Origin: Patescibacteria group bacterium
GTDB taxonomy: Bacteria; Patescibacteriota; Patescibacteriia; 2-12-FULL-60-25
Assembly (NCBI GenBank): GCA_023229665.1
Contig: JALNYW010000001.1
Location: 310,001-374,000 of the forward strand
Length of the DNA: 64,000 nucleotides
Direction of reading: 5' to 3'
Both the position numbers and the translations under genes were made by a program. Under the pieces are notes generated by a model. The model ran no database searches. It saw only the letters and a list, made by a program, of their open reading frames with translations, and was not told where the DNA came from. This document shows positions 25,453-34,440 of the stretch, piece after piece. How positions within the stretch are numbered: position 1 is the first letter of the stretch; each line of letters begins with the position of its first letter.

Positions 25453-25487
25453 AAAAAAGCCCCCGCATTGCGGGGGCTTTTGTTTTA
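25453..25487 (+). terminator. Rho-independent terminator
   Basis: GCCCCCGC-ATT-GCGGGGGC followed by TTTTGTTTT, 14 nt after the rpmA stop; preceding A residues allow reverse use for pyrG. Confidence 0.9.
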
Positions 25488-27119
25488 ACGTTTGGCCGTG
25501 GCCTTCGCGAAACCGAGGAATAACGGGTGCGGCCGCATCGGACGGGACGTGTATTCCGGATGGAATTGCGATCCCATGAAAAACGGGTGCTTCTTCAATT
25601 CGATGATTTCGGTCAATGCCTGGTCCGGCGAAACTCCGGAAGAAATGAATCCCGCCTTCTCAAACCGCTCACGGTATTCCGGATTATACTCAAACCGGTG
25701 ACGGTGACGCTCAAGAACCAATTCCGAACCATAGAGCTTACGGGCCAAACTCCCCGGCTTCAGATGGCACGGGTAATCGCCGAGACGCATACTGCCGCCG
25801 TAATCCTTATTCTTCATCTTCTCTTCCTGCTCATTCATCAAATGGATGACCGGATCGGGGGTCTTCGGATCGATCTCCGTCGTATGCGCATGTTTCAAAC
25901 CAAGGACATGCCGCGCGAACTCAACCGTCGCCATCTGCATGCCATAGCAAAGCCCGAGGAACGGGATTTTCTTCTCGCGCGCGTATTGGATGGCGCGGAT
26001 CTTGCCCTCAATGCCGCGCGAACCGAATCCGCCCGGCACGATAATCCCCTTCAAACCCTTCAATAACTTATGGGCATTCGCCGGGTTCTTTTCCAACTCT
26101 TCGGCATCAATCCAGACGAGCGTCGGTTTGCGTCCGATCTTCCAACAGGCATGCTTCAAAGCCTCAATCACCGAAAGATACGCGTCCGACAAATTAAACG
26201 AACCACTAGTTGAATACTTGCTGATAATGCCGATCGGCAATGAATCACGGTTATTCGCGATACGGCGCGTCAATTCATTCCAGCTGCGGAGATTCGGCTT
26301 GTTCTTTCTAAGCCTCAGCTTCTGGACGATTAATTTTCCCAGACCCTCGCGCTCGAAATGCGCCGGCACGTCGTAAATGGATGAAACGTCAGGCGCGCTG
26401 ATGATTTGGTCCGCCTGCACGCTGCAATGCGCGGCCATCTTGCGTTTGCGCGGTTCGTCAATCGCCACACTGGACCGACCAATGATGAAATCCGGTTGCA
26501 AGCCGGCCGAATTCAAGGTGCGCACCGCATATTGCGTGGGCTTGGTTTTCATCTCGCCAAGATTGCCCGGTACCGGAAGATAGCTCACCAAGCCAATCAA
26601 CACGTCATCCGGCTGCTCGTGCTGCAAGATACGCGCCGCTTCCAAAAAGAGAATGTTCTGATATTCACCGACCGTCCCTCCGATTTCGATAATCGTGACG
26701 TCGGCATCATGCGACGCGGCCGCCGCCTTTATACGACTAATCACCTCTTCCGGAACATGCGGCACCACCTCAACCGTTTTTCCTCCGTATCCCAGACTGC
26801 GTTCACGCTGGATGACGGACAGGTACACGCGACCTGTCGTCATATAATTCACTTTCATGATGTCCTCATCCAGGAAACGCTCATAGTTTCCGATATCCTG
26901 GTCGGTTTCATCCCCATCGCGCGTGACGAAGACTTCACCATGCTCCACCGGATTCATGGTTCCGGCATCGACGTTAATGTACGGATCGATTTTTACCGCC
27001 GTCACCTTCAGCCCGCGAGCTTTCAAGATCGCCCCGATCGATGCGCTGGCGACACCCTTCCCGACTCCCGACATGACTCCACCCGCGATGAAGACGAATG
27101 TTCGTCGGCGATTTTTCAT
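25485..27119 (-). CDS. pyrG: CTP synthase
   Basis: 544 aa, normal length. Amidates UTP to CTP using glutamine. Synthetase domain with FIAGGVMSGVGKGVASA and DPYINVDAGTMNP, then a class I glutaminase domain with GGFGSRG, LGLCYGMQ (nucleophile Cys) and GSQFHPEYTSRP. Start MKNRRRTFVF at 27119 is preferred; TATCCT lies 7 nt upstream, predicting a leaderless message, and the upstream extension is not family-like. Confidence 0.96.
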   Translation of the reverse strand: MKNRRRTFVFIAGGVMSGVGKGVASASIGAILKARGLKVTAVKIDPYINVDAGTMNPVEHGEVFVTRDGDETDQDIGNYERFLDEDIMKVNYMTTGRVYLSVIQRERSLGYGGKTVEVVPHVPEEVISRIKAAAASHDADVTIIEIGGTVGEYQNILFLEAARILQHEQPDDVLIGLVSYLPVPGNLGEMKTKPTQYAVRTLNSAGLQPDFIIGRSSVAIDEPRKRKMAAHCSVQADQIISAPDVSSIYDVPAHFEREGLGKLIVQKLRLRKNKPNLRSWNELTRRIANNRDSLPIGIISKYSTSGSFNLSDAYLSVIEALKHACWKIGRKPTLVWIDAEELEKNPANAHKLLKGLKGIIVPGGFGSRGIEGKIRAIQYAREKKIPFLGLCYGMQMATVEFARHVLGLKHAHTTEIDPKTPDPVIHLMNEQEEKMKNKDYGGSMRLGDYPCHLKPGSLARKLYGSELVLERHRHRFEYNPEYRERFEKAGFISSGVSPDQALTEIIELKKHPFFMGSQFHPEYTSRPMRPHPLFLGFAKATAKR

Positions 27120-27173
27120 ACGCAAAAGGATACGCCTCGCGCAGCACATGCAAAAGAGGGGTCAAGCCCTTAC

Positions 27174-27869
27174 TTACGCCCCGTAACGTCGCTGGCGACT
27201 GGCGTATTCTCCAAAGGCCGCATCAATATCCGATTCCTCCAACGCGGGCCAATGCTTATTGATCCAATAAAACTCACTATAGGCCGCTTCCCAAAGCAAG
27301 AATCCCGAAAGACGCTCCTCGCCGGACGTGCGGATGATCAAATCCGGATCAGGCATATGCGGCCAATACAAACGCTTCGCGATGGAATTCTCGTCGATCA
27401 TTTCCGGCTCCAAGCCTTCGGCGACGATTTCTTTCACCGCATCGACGATTTCCGAGCGGCCGCCATAGTTCAGACAAATCGCGAACGTCATCGCGTCAAA
27501 ATCTTTCGTAGCCTCCTGCGCCTTATCAATCAAAGATAAAATCTTGTCGGAAAATCCTTCGCGGCGGCCAAGCACGCGCAGCTTGATCTTCCTGTCGATA
27601 AAATAATTCAATTCTTTCTCCAGCGCGTGTTCCAAAAGCGACATCAAAAAACCGACTTCGGTTTCGCTGCGCTTCCAATTCTCGGTCGAAAAGGCGTACA
27701 CCGTAAGTACCTCGATGCCGCGGGCAAGGCACCATTCGCCGACCTGTTTCATTTTCTCATACCCCGCACGGTGGCCTTCGATGGACGGGAGCCCCTGCTC
27801 CTTCGCCCAACGTCGGTTTCCGTCCATGATCATCGCGACGTGGCGCAGGGATGGCTCAGAACTCGGCAT
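27174..27869 (-). CDS. uppS: Isoprenyl transferase (undecaprenyl diphosphate synthase)
   Basis: 231 aa. Cis-prenyltransferase making the C55 carrier lipid. HVAMIMDGNRRWAKEQGLP (catalytic Asp), GHRAGYEKMKQ, TVYAFSTENWKR, NYGGRSEI, LIIRTSGEERLSGFLLWEA and YSEFYWINKHWPAL are all present. TTGACG-18-TACGCT lies upstream, inside the end of the PP2C gene's intergenic region, with a 14-nt gap to ATG. Confidence 0.95.
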   Translation of the reverse strand: MPSSEPSLRHVAMIMDGNRRWAKEQGLPSIEGHRAGYEKMKQVGEWCLARGIEVLTVYAFSTENWKRSETEVGFLMSLLEHALEKELNYFIDRKIKLRVLGRREGFSDKILSLIDKAQEATKDFDAMTFAICLNYGGRSEIVDAVKEIVAEGLEPEMIDENSIAKRLYWPHMPDPDLIIRTSGEERLSGFLLWEAAYSEFYWINKHWPALEESDIDAAFGEYASRQRRYGA

Positions 27870-27909
27870 AGCAAGTACGTGTCAGCGTAGCCGAATTCCG
27901 CGCGTTTCG

Positions 27910-29082
27910 TCAACGTTCCGGGATTTCCACCACCACGGCCGTCAGGTCATCCGGCCCCTTCGATCTCGGGCTATACGCATGGAACAGGGCGCGCGCTTTC
28001 GCCGCCTCCGATAGCCGTTCAGCGGGGGTTTTGCCCTGCGCGGCATACATCATGAGCATCGGATCAACGAAGACCCCGTCACCGTCGGCTAGAATCGCTT
28101 CCATTTCCTGGGTCGTAAGATTGTCATGGATCCCGTCCGACGTGAGGATTAATTTCCCGCCGGCCGGAATAAGCACGTGCCGAATGTCCGGCTCTTCAAA
28201 ACGCCGCGTCCGCCGCTTGTCTTCCCTCGCAAAGGCTTTATGGGAAAAATTCCGATATTCGAAATACGCGTGCACATGGACGTTCCCCAACACCTGTTCC
28301 ACGAAGGCGATGTCTTCCTTCGTCACCGGGGCATTCTCCGGCCATTTGCCTTCTTCAAATGAACATTCGAGCAGATGCTGGAATTCACGATGCGTATCGA
28401 GTCGGTCCAGCACGGACTGGACATGAAGCGCCGCCTCCTCGCCATGGGTATTCTTGATCCTGAGGAATTCGGGATGCGCGTCGAGCGTAACGGTCTCCAA
28501 GTGCCCATCCGGATACAAAACCATGGCCCGCGTATCGCCATAGTGGCCGATCACGGCCTCGGATCTCCCGTCTTTCATCTTCACCATGCGGACCAAAGTC
28601 CCCATGGTACCCATGCCTTTCAGCGCCGGCGAATCTTCCGCGTGCATGTGCCGCGCCAATTCCAAATCCTCATTCGCCGTGGCCAAGACCGCGCGCATCG
28701 CTTTCATCTCCGCTTGCAGCCCGGGACCGACCCCCTCTCCCCGGTTCCGCTTTTGTTGGATGGCTTCGAACTTTTTATTTTCCCGCGCGATCGTGCTCCG
28801 CACCGTGGATGAAGCGATTTCTCCGCCCGCATAGCCGCCGATGCCATCGCCGACGAACACGGTTACGGCCGTTCCGTCACGATCGGCGTTTTCCCAAAGA
28901 GCATCCTGGTTCGCCGTGCTGCGTCCCGGTTCCGGAGAAATGAATTCGTACTTCCCCACGCTGACTTTTGAGAGCGCGAACCCTTCCCCTTTTCGCTCAA
29001 ATGGATTGGGTGGCGGCGGTTTCAGCGTCGGCAACTCGGAAATCGAGCCTTCCGGACGCTGAGATCCGGGTTTCTCGGGCAT
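27910..29082 (-). CDS. PP2C-family Ser/Thr phosphatase
   Basis: 390 aa. Proline-rich N-terminus (about 1-30), then a PP2C fold with the metal-binding blocks NQDALWENA, VFVGDGIGGYAGGE, HYGDTRAMVLY, KLILTSDGIHDNLT and SKGPDDLTAVVVEI. The acidic metal ligands (D in GDGIGG, D in TSDGIHD, D in PDDLT) are all kept, so it should be active. An insertion of about 60 residues (around 225-290) separates the halves. No Ser/Thr kinase was seen in the window. It is divergent from folD. Confidence 0.9.
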   Translation of the reverse strand: MPEKPGSQRPEGSISELPTLKPPPPNPFERKGEGFALSKVSVGKYEFISPEPGRSTANQDALWENADRDGTAVTVFVGDGIGGYAGGEIASSTVRSTIARENKKFEAIQQKRNRGEGVGPGLQAEMKAMRAVLATANEDLELARHMHAEDSPALKGMGTMGTLVRMVKMKDGRSEAVIGHYGDTRAMVLYPDGHLETVTLDAHPEFLRIKNTHGEEAALHVQSVLDRLDTHREFQHLLECSFEEGKWPENAPVTKEDIAFVEQVLGNVHVHAYFEYRNFSHKAFAREDKRRTRRFEEPDIRHVLIPAGGKLILTSDGIHDNLTTQEMEAILADGDGVFVDPMLMMYAAQGKTPAERLSEAAKARALFHAYSPRSKGPDDLTAVVVEIPER

Positions 29083-29102
29083 GCCAAAAGTGTATCAGAT
29101 GG

Positions 29103-29131
29103 TGGACAGAGTCGCTAAACGGCGATACCCT
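29103..29131 (+). promoter_or_regulatory. folD promoter
   Basis: TGGACA (29103-29108), 17 nt, TACCCT (29126-29131). Seven nt to ATG 29139; leaderless message predicted. Confidence 0.7.
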
Positions 29132-29138
29132 CCCCGCC

Positions 29139-29969
29139 ATGTATCTCATTGACGGGAAAACCCTTGCGGCCACGATCCGCGAAGAGGTGAAACAAGAAGT
29201 CGCTGGACTTGGACTGAAGCCGCGCTTGAACGTGATGATCGTCGGCGGCGATCCGGCTTCGCATTTGTATGTCTCACTGAAAAAGAGAGCGGGTGAAGAA
29301 GCGGGCATCAACGTGGACGTCCACGGCTTTGAAGCGACGGCTTCACAGGAACAGTTACTGGAAACCATCGAAGCCTGGAACAACGATCCGGAAGTGGATG
29401 CCATCCTCGTCCAAATTCCCCTGCCCTACGGTTTCGACCAGGACGCCGTCACTTCAAAAATCACCCCGCACAAAGACGTGGACGGATTCCATCCGGACAA
29501 TGTCGCCGCCTTGCTCAAAGGCGAACCGAGCATCGTCTCGCCCGTGCACGAAGGGATTTTGCGTTTGATCGCCCAAACGGATTTGAAAATCAGCGGAAGC
29601 CTGGCCGTCATCCTCGCCAACTCAAAAACTTTCGCCGAGCCCTTGGCGCGCCTTCTTTCTACCGCCGGAGCTTCGGTGGATATTCTTGATCCTGACAACC
29701 TCGACCGCACGCTTTTGGCCGCGGCCGACATTGTGGTGACCGCGATCGGCCGTGCCGGGTTCGTCCATCCGAGCCTGACAAAAGACGGCACCGTGATCAT
29801 CGACGTCGGCACGAACAAAACCGACGCGGGCCATGTGCGCGGCGATGCGGATTTTGACGCGTACAAAAATACCGATTGTTGGGTTACGCCGGTTCCGGGC
29901 GGCGTCGGTCCGATGACCATCGCCTTGCTCTTGCGCAATGTCGTTACACTTGCGAAGCATCGCGCGTAA
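29139..29969 (+). CDS. folD: Methylene-THF dehydrogenase/cyclohydrolase
   Basis: 276 aa. Interconverts one-carbon folates. Lys-containing motif VSLKKRAGEEAG (YxxxK block: YVSLK), QIPLPYG, DVDGFHP, and the closing PVPGGVGPMTIALLL. Around residue 162 the NADP loop reads VILANSKTFAEPLARLL instead of the usual V-G-R-S-x-x-V-G-x-P, so the Rossmann start is diverged. ATG 29139 fits the promoter spacing. Its 3' end overlaps the convergent membrane gene by 26 nt. Confidence 0.94.
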   Translation: MYLIDGKTLAATIREEVKQEVAGLGLKPRLNVMIVGGDPASHLYVSLKKRAGEEAGINVDVHGFEATASQEQLLETIEAWNNDPEVDAILVQIPLPYGFDQDAVTSKITPHKDVDGFHPDNVAALLKGEPSIVSPVHEGILRLIAQTDLKISGSLAVILANSKTFAEPLARLLSTAGASVDILDPDNLDRTLLAAADIVVTAIGRAGFVHPSLTKDGTVIIDVGTNKTDAGHVRGDADFDAYKNTDCWVTPVPGGVGPMTIALLLRNVVTLAKHRA

Positions 29970-30363
29970 GCGTCAGGCGGGCCTGGATCCACGCGCAACC
30001 GACGCCGAGCAAATAGCATAGATTGATCAGACCGCTTTGCCAGGTGAACAAATTGGTCACGAGATTCGTATTCGGACCTCGCAATAACGCGGCGAGAAAA
30101 ATCTCCAGCAATGCACTGATGACGATAAAATTAAATGCCACGACCGCTCCGTCCAGCCAACGGCCGCTTTTCCCGTGCAACACCCACAACGCCAGGAAAT
30201 ACGTGACCGCAAAATGCACGAAATACGCCAACGCATCCCCGGTCCAGAGCGGAAGCGGAGCAAAATCCACGTACAGCAGCCCGATAATCCCCGCATAGAC
30301 CAACGCAATTTTAAGCGGGGTGGCGGCCAATGACCGCAGGATGATGTTTGCCGTTGTTTTCAT
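29944..30363 (-). CDS. Four-helix membrane protein, 139 aa
   Basis: Helices at about 15-33 (PLKIALVYAGIIGLLYVDF), 43-62 (LAYFVHFAVTYFLALWVL), 72-92 (GAVVAFNFIVISALLEIFLA) and 108-128. No recognised domain. Starts by ATGA overlap with the end of the permease gene, hence co-transcribed, and overlaps the folD 3' end on the opposite strand. Confidence 0.65.
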   Translation of the reverse strand: MKTTANIILRSLAATPLKIALVYAGIIGLLYVDFAPLPLWTGDALAYFVHFAVTYFLALWVLHGKSGRWLDGAVVAFNFIVISALLEIFLAALLRGPNTNLVTNLFTWQSGLINLCYLLGVGCAWIQARLTLTRDASQV

Positions 30364-31502
30364 AGGGAAGTTCGGGTGAATATTTGTTGCATGATGCCAA
30401 ACGTGTACACGCCAATCAGTAGGGCGCAGCCCGCCGTTCCAAGGACATGGCGGACATAATCGCGATGGCGGAACATCGCCTTATATCCAAGCGCGGCAAT
30501 CGCCAGGCTATTGATGCCGATCAGGATCGCGCCGATGAATCCGATCGCGGACAAAAAATCACGGGATAATACCGCCAACAAAATCAAAGGCGAAAACATG
30601 GCCGCGGCCTTGGCCATCCACGGCTTCCACTTTTGGTCGAACTGGAACGTGGAACGAAGGTCGTTCGCCGTCGTCACATATGCCGTCGCCACCGCCAAAA
30701 AACCGAGCAGCGGCACGACCCACCACAAGGCGCCGGGGAAAACGGAGGCGATATCCGCCGCGTCACGGACCGGATAGCCGCCAGCGGCAAGAAAAATCGT
30801 CGCGCCGAACAGCCATGCCAAGAACGCGGAAACGAGCGAACCCAATGTCACGGCCACTAATGCGGTTTTTCGCCTGCGACCGGCCAACTCCACGGCTTCG
30901 CCCACCGCAGACACGCCCGACAACGAAAAAAGGAATACGCCAAAAGGCAGATGCCAATTCGCCCACGTGGCCGTCGAGGCTTGCTGGAAGTCAACGAGCG
31001 GAGCCGCTAAAACAACCGCCACGACCAAAACGACCATTTTTAACGGAACCAGCCACCCGTCCACCGCGATCATGGCTTTTAAGCCGAACATAATCGTGCA
31101 GGCCACGAAAAGCCAGAACACCACCTGCAACAACGCCACGGGAAGTTCATATCCAAATCCACGGGACAAAACCGCGAGGAATTCGCCGCCTAAAATCAAA
31201 TAGGCATAATTCGTGGCGATAATCCCCAATGGATACGTAATCGAAGTGACCTGGTAGGCGAATTCGCCCAATCCCCTTCGTGCGAGTCCCGCGAGACGCT
31301 GACGTTCGCGCGTGGCAAGCAATTGTTCCGCCAGAATCAAATGCGTAGCCATCACGACCAAGGTCAAAGCCGCGAACAAAAGCGTGGCCGGAATGAATCC
31401 CAAACGGACAAAGGCGGCGGGCAATCCAAACACCCCCGCGCCGATGATCGTACCGACCATGGCGAGAAAGGCCCGGAGCAAAGAACGGTCAAGCAATGAC
31501 AT
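30360..31502 (-). CDS. Amino-acid permease (aromatic amino acid/HAAAP-like)
   Basis: 380 aa, about 11 membrane helices. The first helix has MVGTIIGAGVFGLPAAF, the unwound-helix motif of LeuT-fold amino acid transporters. Helix 6 region LFSLSGVSAVGEAVEL also fits. Probably a proton- or sodium-coupled importer; substrate unknown. Start at ATG 31502 has TATACT 7 nt upstream with TGC before it, so it looks leaderless. It is divergent from dnaB. Confidence 0.85.
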   Translation of the reverse strand: MSLLDRSLLRAFLAMVGTIIGAGVFGLPAAFVRLGFIPATLLFAALTLVVMATHLILAEQLLATRERQRLAGLARRGLGEFAYQVTSITYPLGIIATNYAYLILGGEFLAVLSRGFGYELPVALLQVVFWLFVACTIMFGLKAMIAVDGWLVPLKMVVLVVAVVLAAPLVDFQQASTATWANWHLPFGVFLFSLSGVSAVGEAVELAGRRRKTALVAVTLGSLVSAFLAWLFGATIFLAAGGYPVRDAADIASVFPGALWWVVPLLGFLAVATAYVTTANDLRSTFQFDQKWKPWMAKAAAMFSPLILLAVLSRDFLSAIGFIGAILIGINSLAIAALGYKAMFRHRDYVRHVLGTAGCALLIGVYTFGIMQQIFTRTSL

Positions 31503-31579
31503 TGCGGACAGTATAGCAAATTCCTGGGTTTTTGACGCCGTTTGACGCTGCGTGTTGCGTGCTACAAGATGCGTCTTAT

Positions 31580-33049
31580 ATGGCATTGCTTGAGCGCTTA
31601 ACTCCCCAGAACCTTGAAGCGGAACAGTCGTTCTTGGGTTCGCTCCTGCTCGATAAGGACGCGATTATCAAGGTCGCGGACATGCTCCAGCCGGAAGATT
31701 TTTATTTGGATAAGCATCGCCGCATTTTTGACGCGATGATCGACCTGTACCGCCGCAGCGAACCGATCGACTTACTCTCGCTCGGCAACCGCCTAACGGA
31801 GAAGCAGGAACTGGAATCCATCGGCGGCCGCGCGGAGCTGATCGGCCTCACCAACGCGGTACCGACGGCCAGCCACGTCGTCCACTACGGGGAAATCATC
31901 CAAAAGAAAGCGACGCTCCGCCGCATGCTGCAAGCCGCGGCCGACATTACCGCGCTCGGCTACGAACAAGCGGAAGATGTGGAGGCGCTTCTTGATCAAG
32001 CCGAATCAAAACTCTTTAACGTCTCGCAAAAATTCTTGAAGCGCAGCTTCACGCCCATCCGCGACGTGCTGGACGGCGCATTTGAACGCATCGACGAATT
32101 ACACCGTGAAAAAGGAAAGTTGCGCGGCATCGCGACCGGCTATGTTGATTTGGACAATTTGCTCGGCGGGTTGCAAAAGAGCGACTTGATCGTGCTCGCC
32201 GCCCGTCCTTCGTGTGGAAAGACGGCCTTCGCGCTTGATATCGCCCGCCAGGCCGCGACAAGATTGCGCGTTCCGGTCGGCATTTTCTCTTTGGAAATGA
32301 GTAAGGAACAATTGGTAGATCGTATGATTTGTTCCGAGGCGAATGTGGACCTCTGGCGCATGCGCACCGGCAAATTGAACGAAGGCGGCGAATCCAACGA
32401 ATTTGAACGCATCGGCCATGCCTTGGGCGCGCTCTCCGAAGCGCCTATCTATATTGATGACTCGGCAAACGCGAATATCATGGAAATCCGCACCAAGGCG
32501 CGCCGTCTCCAAATGGAACACGGCCTTGGCATGATCGTGGTGGACTACTTACAGCTGATGGAAAGCCGCTCCAAGGGCAATGACTCCAACCGCGTGCAGG
32601 AAATCGCCGAGATTACGCGTGGCTTGAAATCCATCGCGCGTGAATTGAATGTGCCGGTGCTCGCGCTCTCCCAGCTCTCGCGTTCGGTGGAATTGCAGAA
32701 GCCGGCCATCCCTCGCCTCGCCCACTTGCGCGAATCAGGTTCGATTGAGCAAGACGCCGACGTGGTGCTCTTCATCTACCGCAAAGCGGCGGATAGAAAC
32801 TACCGCCCCGAAGATCTTTCGCCGGAAGAACAGAACCTAGCGGAAATCCACATCGCCAAACACCGTAACGGTCCGACCGGCATGGTGAAGCTCTTCTTCG
32901 ATGGAGCACGCGCCTCGTTCCGCAACCTGCAGAAACATAATCTCATGCCAGGCTCCCCTGTCCCGCCGCCCGGCTCGCTTGGCCCGGGTACTGGAGCCCT
33001 TCCGGCAGGCGTTCCCAACCCCACCCCTGGCTCTGCCGTGCCATTCTGA
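31580..33049 (+). CDS. dnaB: Replicative DNA helicase
   Basis: 489 aa. N-terminal DnaB domain (PQNLEAEQSFLGSLLLDKDA), RecA-like domain with Walker A AARPSCGKTAF (Cys where Met or Gly is usual), DYLQLMES Walker B, and LSQLSRSVE / LRESGSIEQDADVVLFIYR. A Pro/Gly-rich tail (last about 35 residues) is extra. ATG 31580 (MALLERLTPQNL) fits family starts. Followed by a ybaB-like gene and recR in the same direction, a replication-repair operon. Confidence 0.95.
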   Translation: MALLERLTPQNLEAEQSFLGSLLLDKDAIIKVADMLQPEDFYLDKHRRIFDAMIDLYRRSEPIDLLSLGNRLTEKQELESIGGRAELIGLTNAVPTASHVVHYGEIIQKKATLRRMLQAAADITALGYEQAEDVEALLDQAESKLFNVSQKFLKRSFTPIRDVLDGAFERIDELHREKGKLRGIATGYVDLDNLLGGLQKSDLIVLAARPSCGKTAFALDIARQAATRLRVPVGIFSLEMSKEQLVDRMICSEANVDLWRMRTGKLNEGGESNEFERIGHALGALSEAPIYIDDSANANIMEIRTKARRLQMEHGLGMIVVDYLQLMESRSKGNDSNRVQEIAEITRGLKSIARELNVPVLALSQLSRSVELQKPAIPRLAHLRESGSIEQDADVVLFIYRKAADRNYRPEDLSPEEQNLAEIHIAKHRNGPTGMVKLFFDGARASFRNLQKHNLMPGSPVPPPGSLGPGTGALPAGVPNPTPGSAVPF

Positions 33050-33070
33050 TAACCTACTCCCAACAACCCT

Positions 33071-33382
33071 ATGTTCAACAAACTGAAGCAATTCAAGGAC
33101 ATCAAAGATAAAGCCAAACAAATCCAACAGGTTCTCGCCCAGGAAACCGCCGAGGGTTCAGCCGGTTGGGGCAAGGTCAAGGTAAAAATCGACGGCAACC
33201 AGCAATTCCTGGACGTCTCGATCGATCCGTCCGCCATGGATGACCGCGCCAAACTCGAAGGCATGATCAAAGACGCCTCGAATGACGCCGTCAAGAAAAT
33301 CCAACAGATGATGGCGACGAAATTGAAAGACGTCGGCGGTCTCGATCTCGCCAATGAACTTGGCGACATGATGAAGAAATAA
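33071..33382 (+). CDS. YbaB/EbfC nucleoid-associated protein
   Basis: 103 aa. MFNKLKQFKDIKDKAKQIQQ at the start, then a beta-rich core GWGKVKVKIDGNQQFLDVSI and a C-terminal helix. These small dimers bind DNA and are nearly always upstream of recR, as here, with a 2-nt gap. Confidence 0.93.
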   Translation: MFNKLKQFKDIKDKAKQIQQVLAQETAEGSAGWGKVKVKIDGNQQFLDVSIDPSAMDDRAKLEGMIKDASNDAVKKIQQMMATKLKDVGGLDLANELGDMMKK

Positions 33383-33384
33383 TC

Positions 33385-33984
33385 ATGGCCCAGCTGCCCG
33401 AACCGATCCAAAACGCCGCCGCGGCGTTTGATGCCCTGCCCGGGGTCGGCCCTCGGGCGGCTTTGCGTTATGCCTATTGGCTGGTGACCCAGCCGAAGGA
33501 AGTGATCGAACGCTTTTCGCGCAGCATCCAGACCTTGGCTGACCAAGTACGTCATTGTGACGTCTGCGGCCAATGGGCGGACCGTTCGCCGTGTTCCATT
33601 TGCAGTGACCCTAAACGTGAGGCAAGCCAAATCTGCGTGGTCGCAACAAGCCAGGACATCAAGTCCGTGGAAGAAACCGGGGTCTTTAAGGGCATCTATC
33701 ACGTCCTCGGCGGGACCATTGATCCGATCGAAGGCCGCACTCCGGATACGCTCCGCATCAAAGAGCTCATGGCGCGCGTCCAAATGCCGGTCATCAAAGA
33801 AGTAATCTTGGCTTTAGATGCAGACGTGCAGGGCGATGTAACGGCTCTCTATCTCAAAAAACAGCTCTCAGCGCTCCCGCTTAAAGTGACACGCTTGGCG
33901 CGCGGGCTTCCTACCGGCGCCGCCCTCGAATACGCCGACGCGCATACCCTGGCGGACGCCCTACAGAACCGAAAGGAAACATAA
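33385..33984 (+). CDS. recR: Recombination protein RecR
   Basis: 199 aa. Works with RecF/RecO in loading RecA on gaps. HhH segment DALPGVGPRAALRYAYWL, a C4 zinc finger CDVCGQWADRSPCSIC, a toprim domain with ICVVATSQDIKSVEETG and LALDADVQGD, and the C-terminal Walker-like LARGLPTGAALEYADAHTLA. The usual 'GVG..SA.R' is intact. Followed by a strong terminator. Confidence 0.95.
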   Translation: MAQLPEPIQNAAAAFDALPGVGPRAALRYAYWLVTQPKEVIERFSRSIQTLADQVRHCDVCGQWADRSPCSICSDPKREASQICVVATSQDIKSVEETGVFKGIYHVLGGTIDPIEGRTPDTLRIKELMARVQMPVIKEVILALDADVQGDVTALYLKKQLSALPLKVTRLARGLPTGAALEYADAHTLADALQNRKET

Positions 33985-34017
33985 AAAAACGCTCCGACGT
34001 ACGTCGGAGCGTTTTTT
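33984..34017. terminator. Bidirectional terminator between recR and rplU
   Basis: A perfect inverted repeat: AAAAAACGCTCCGACGT and its complement meet directly, giving a 17-bp arm with T-runs at both ends. It closes the dnaB-ybaB-recR unit and convergent rplU. Confidence 0.9.
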
Positions 34018-34020
34018 GTA

Positions 34021-34323
34021 TTACGCGATTTTTCCGATCTTCACCTTGGTGAAGAGTTGGCGGTGACCGGTGCGGCGCGTGTAGCGGCTCTTCGCCTTGT
34101 ACTTCACGACCTCGATCTTTTTGGCGCGGCCATGGGCCACGACTTCGGCGCTGATCTTGCCGGAAAGCGTCGGCGTACCGACGTCCACCTTGTCGCCATC
34201 AGCGGTCAAAAGCACGTCGAATTTCACGGTTTGACCCGGTTCGGCGTCGAGCTTTTCAACGGCCAAAACATGGCCTTCTTGCACGAGGTACTGCTTGCCC
34301 CCGGTTTTAATCACGGCAATCAT
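34021..34323 (-). CDS. rplU: 50S ribosomal protein L21
   Basis: 100 aa. MIAVIKTGGKQYLVQEGHVL and VVKYKAKSRYTRRTGHRQ are diagnostic. Own promoter TTGACA-17-TAAGCT about 19 nt before ATG. It is not next to rpmA, unlike most genomes. Likely leader about 12 nt. Confidence 0.97.
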   Translation of the reverse strand: MIAVIKTGGKQYLVQEGHVLAVEKLDAEPGQTVKFDVLLTADGDKVDVGTPTLSGKISAEVVAHGRAKKIEVVKYKAKSRYTRRTGHRQLFTKVKIGKIA

Positions 34324-34342
34324 ATATTTCAGAATGGCCTAG

Positions 34343-34371
34343 AGCTTAGCCGAACGAGGAATGACTGTCAA
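34343..34371 (-). promoter_or_regulatory. rplU promoter
   Basis: Reverse TTGACA (34366-34371), 17 nt, TAAGCT (34343-34348). Confidence 0.8.
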
Positions 34372-34395
34372 CCCCGCCCTTCGCGAAGGGCGGGG
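34372..34395. repeat. 24-bp perfect palindrome touching the rplU -35 box
   Basis: CCCCGCCCTTCG and CGAAGGGCGGGG meet at TCGCGA with no loop mismatch. It directly abuts the rplU -35 hexamer. No T-run follows on either side, so a terminator is less likely than a structural or operator role. Confidence 0.6.
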
Positions 34396-34415
34396 TCAAT
34401 AGAGGCCTAAAGGCA

Positions 34416-34440
34416 AGAAAAAAGCCCGCTGGAGGCGGAC
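34416..34440 (-). terminator. Hairpin terminator
   Basis: GTCCGC-CTCCA-GCGGGC (one G-U pair) followed by TTTTTT on the reverse strand; it begins at the stop codon of the 34440-34823 gene. Confidence 0.75.

Noticed and set aside
26406..27539. Forward frame opposite pyrG and uppS
   Set aside because: Antisense shadow of two clear genes; no motif or ribosome site.
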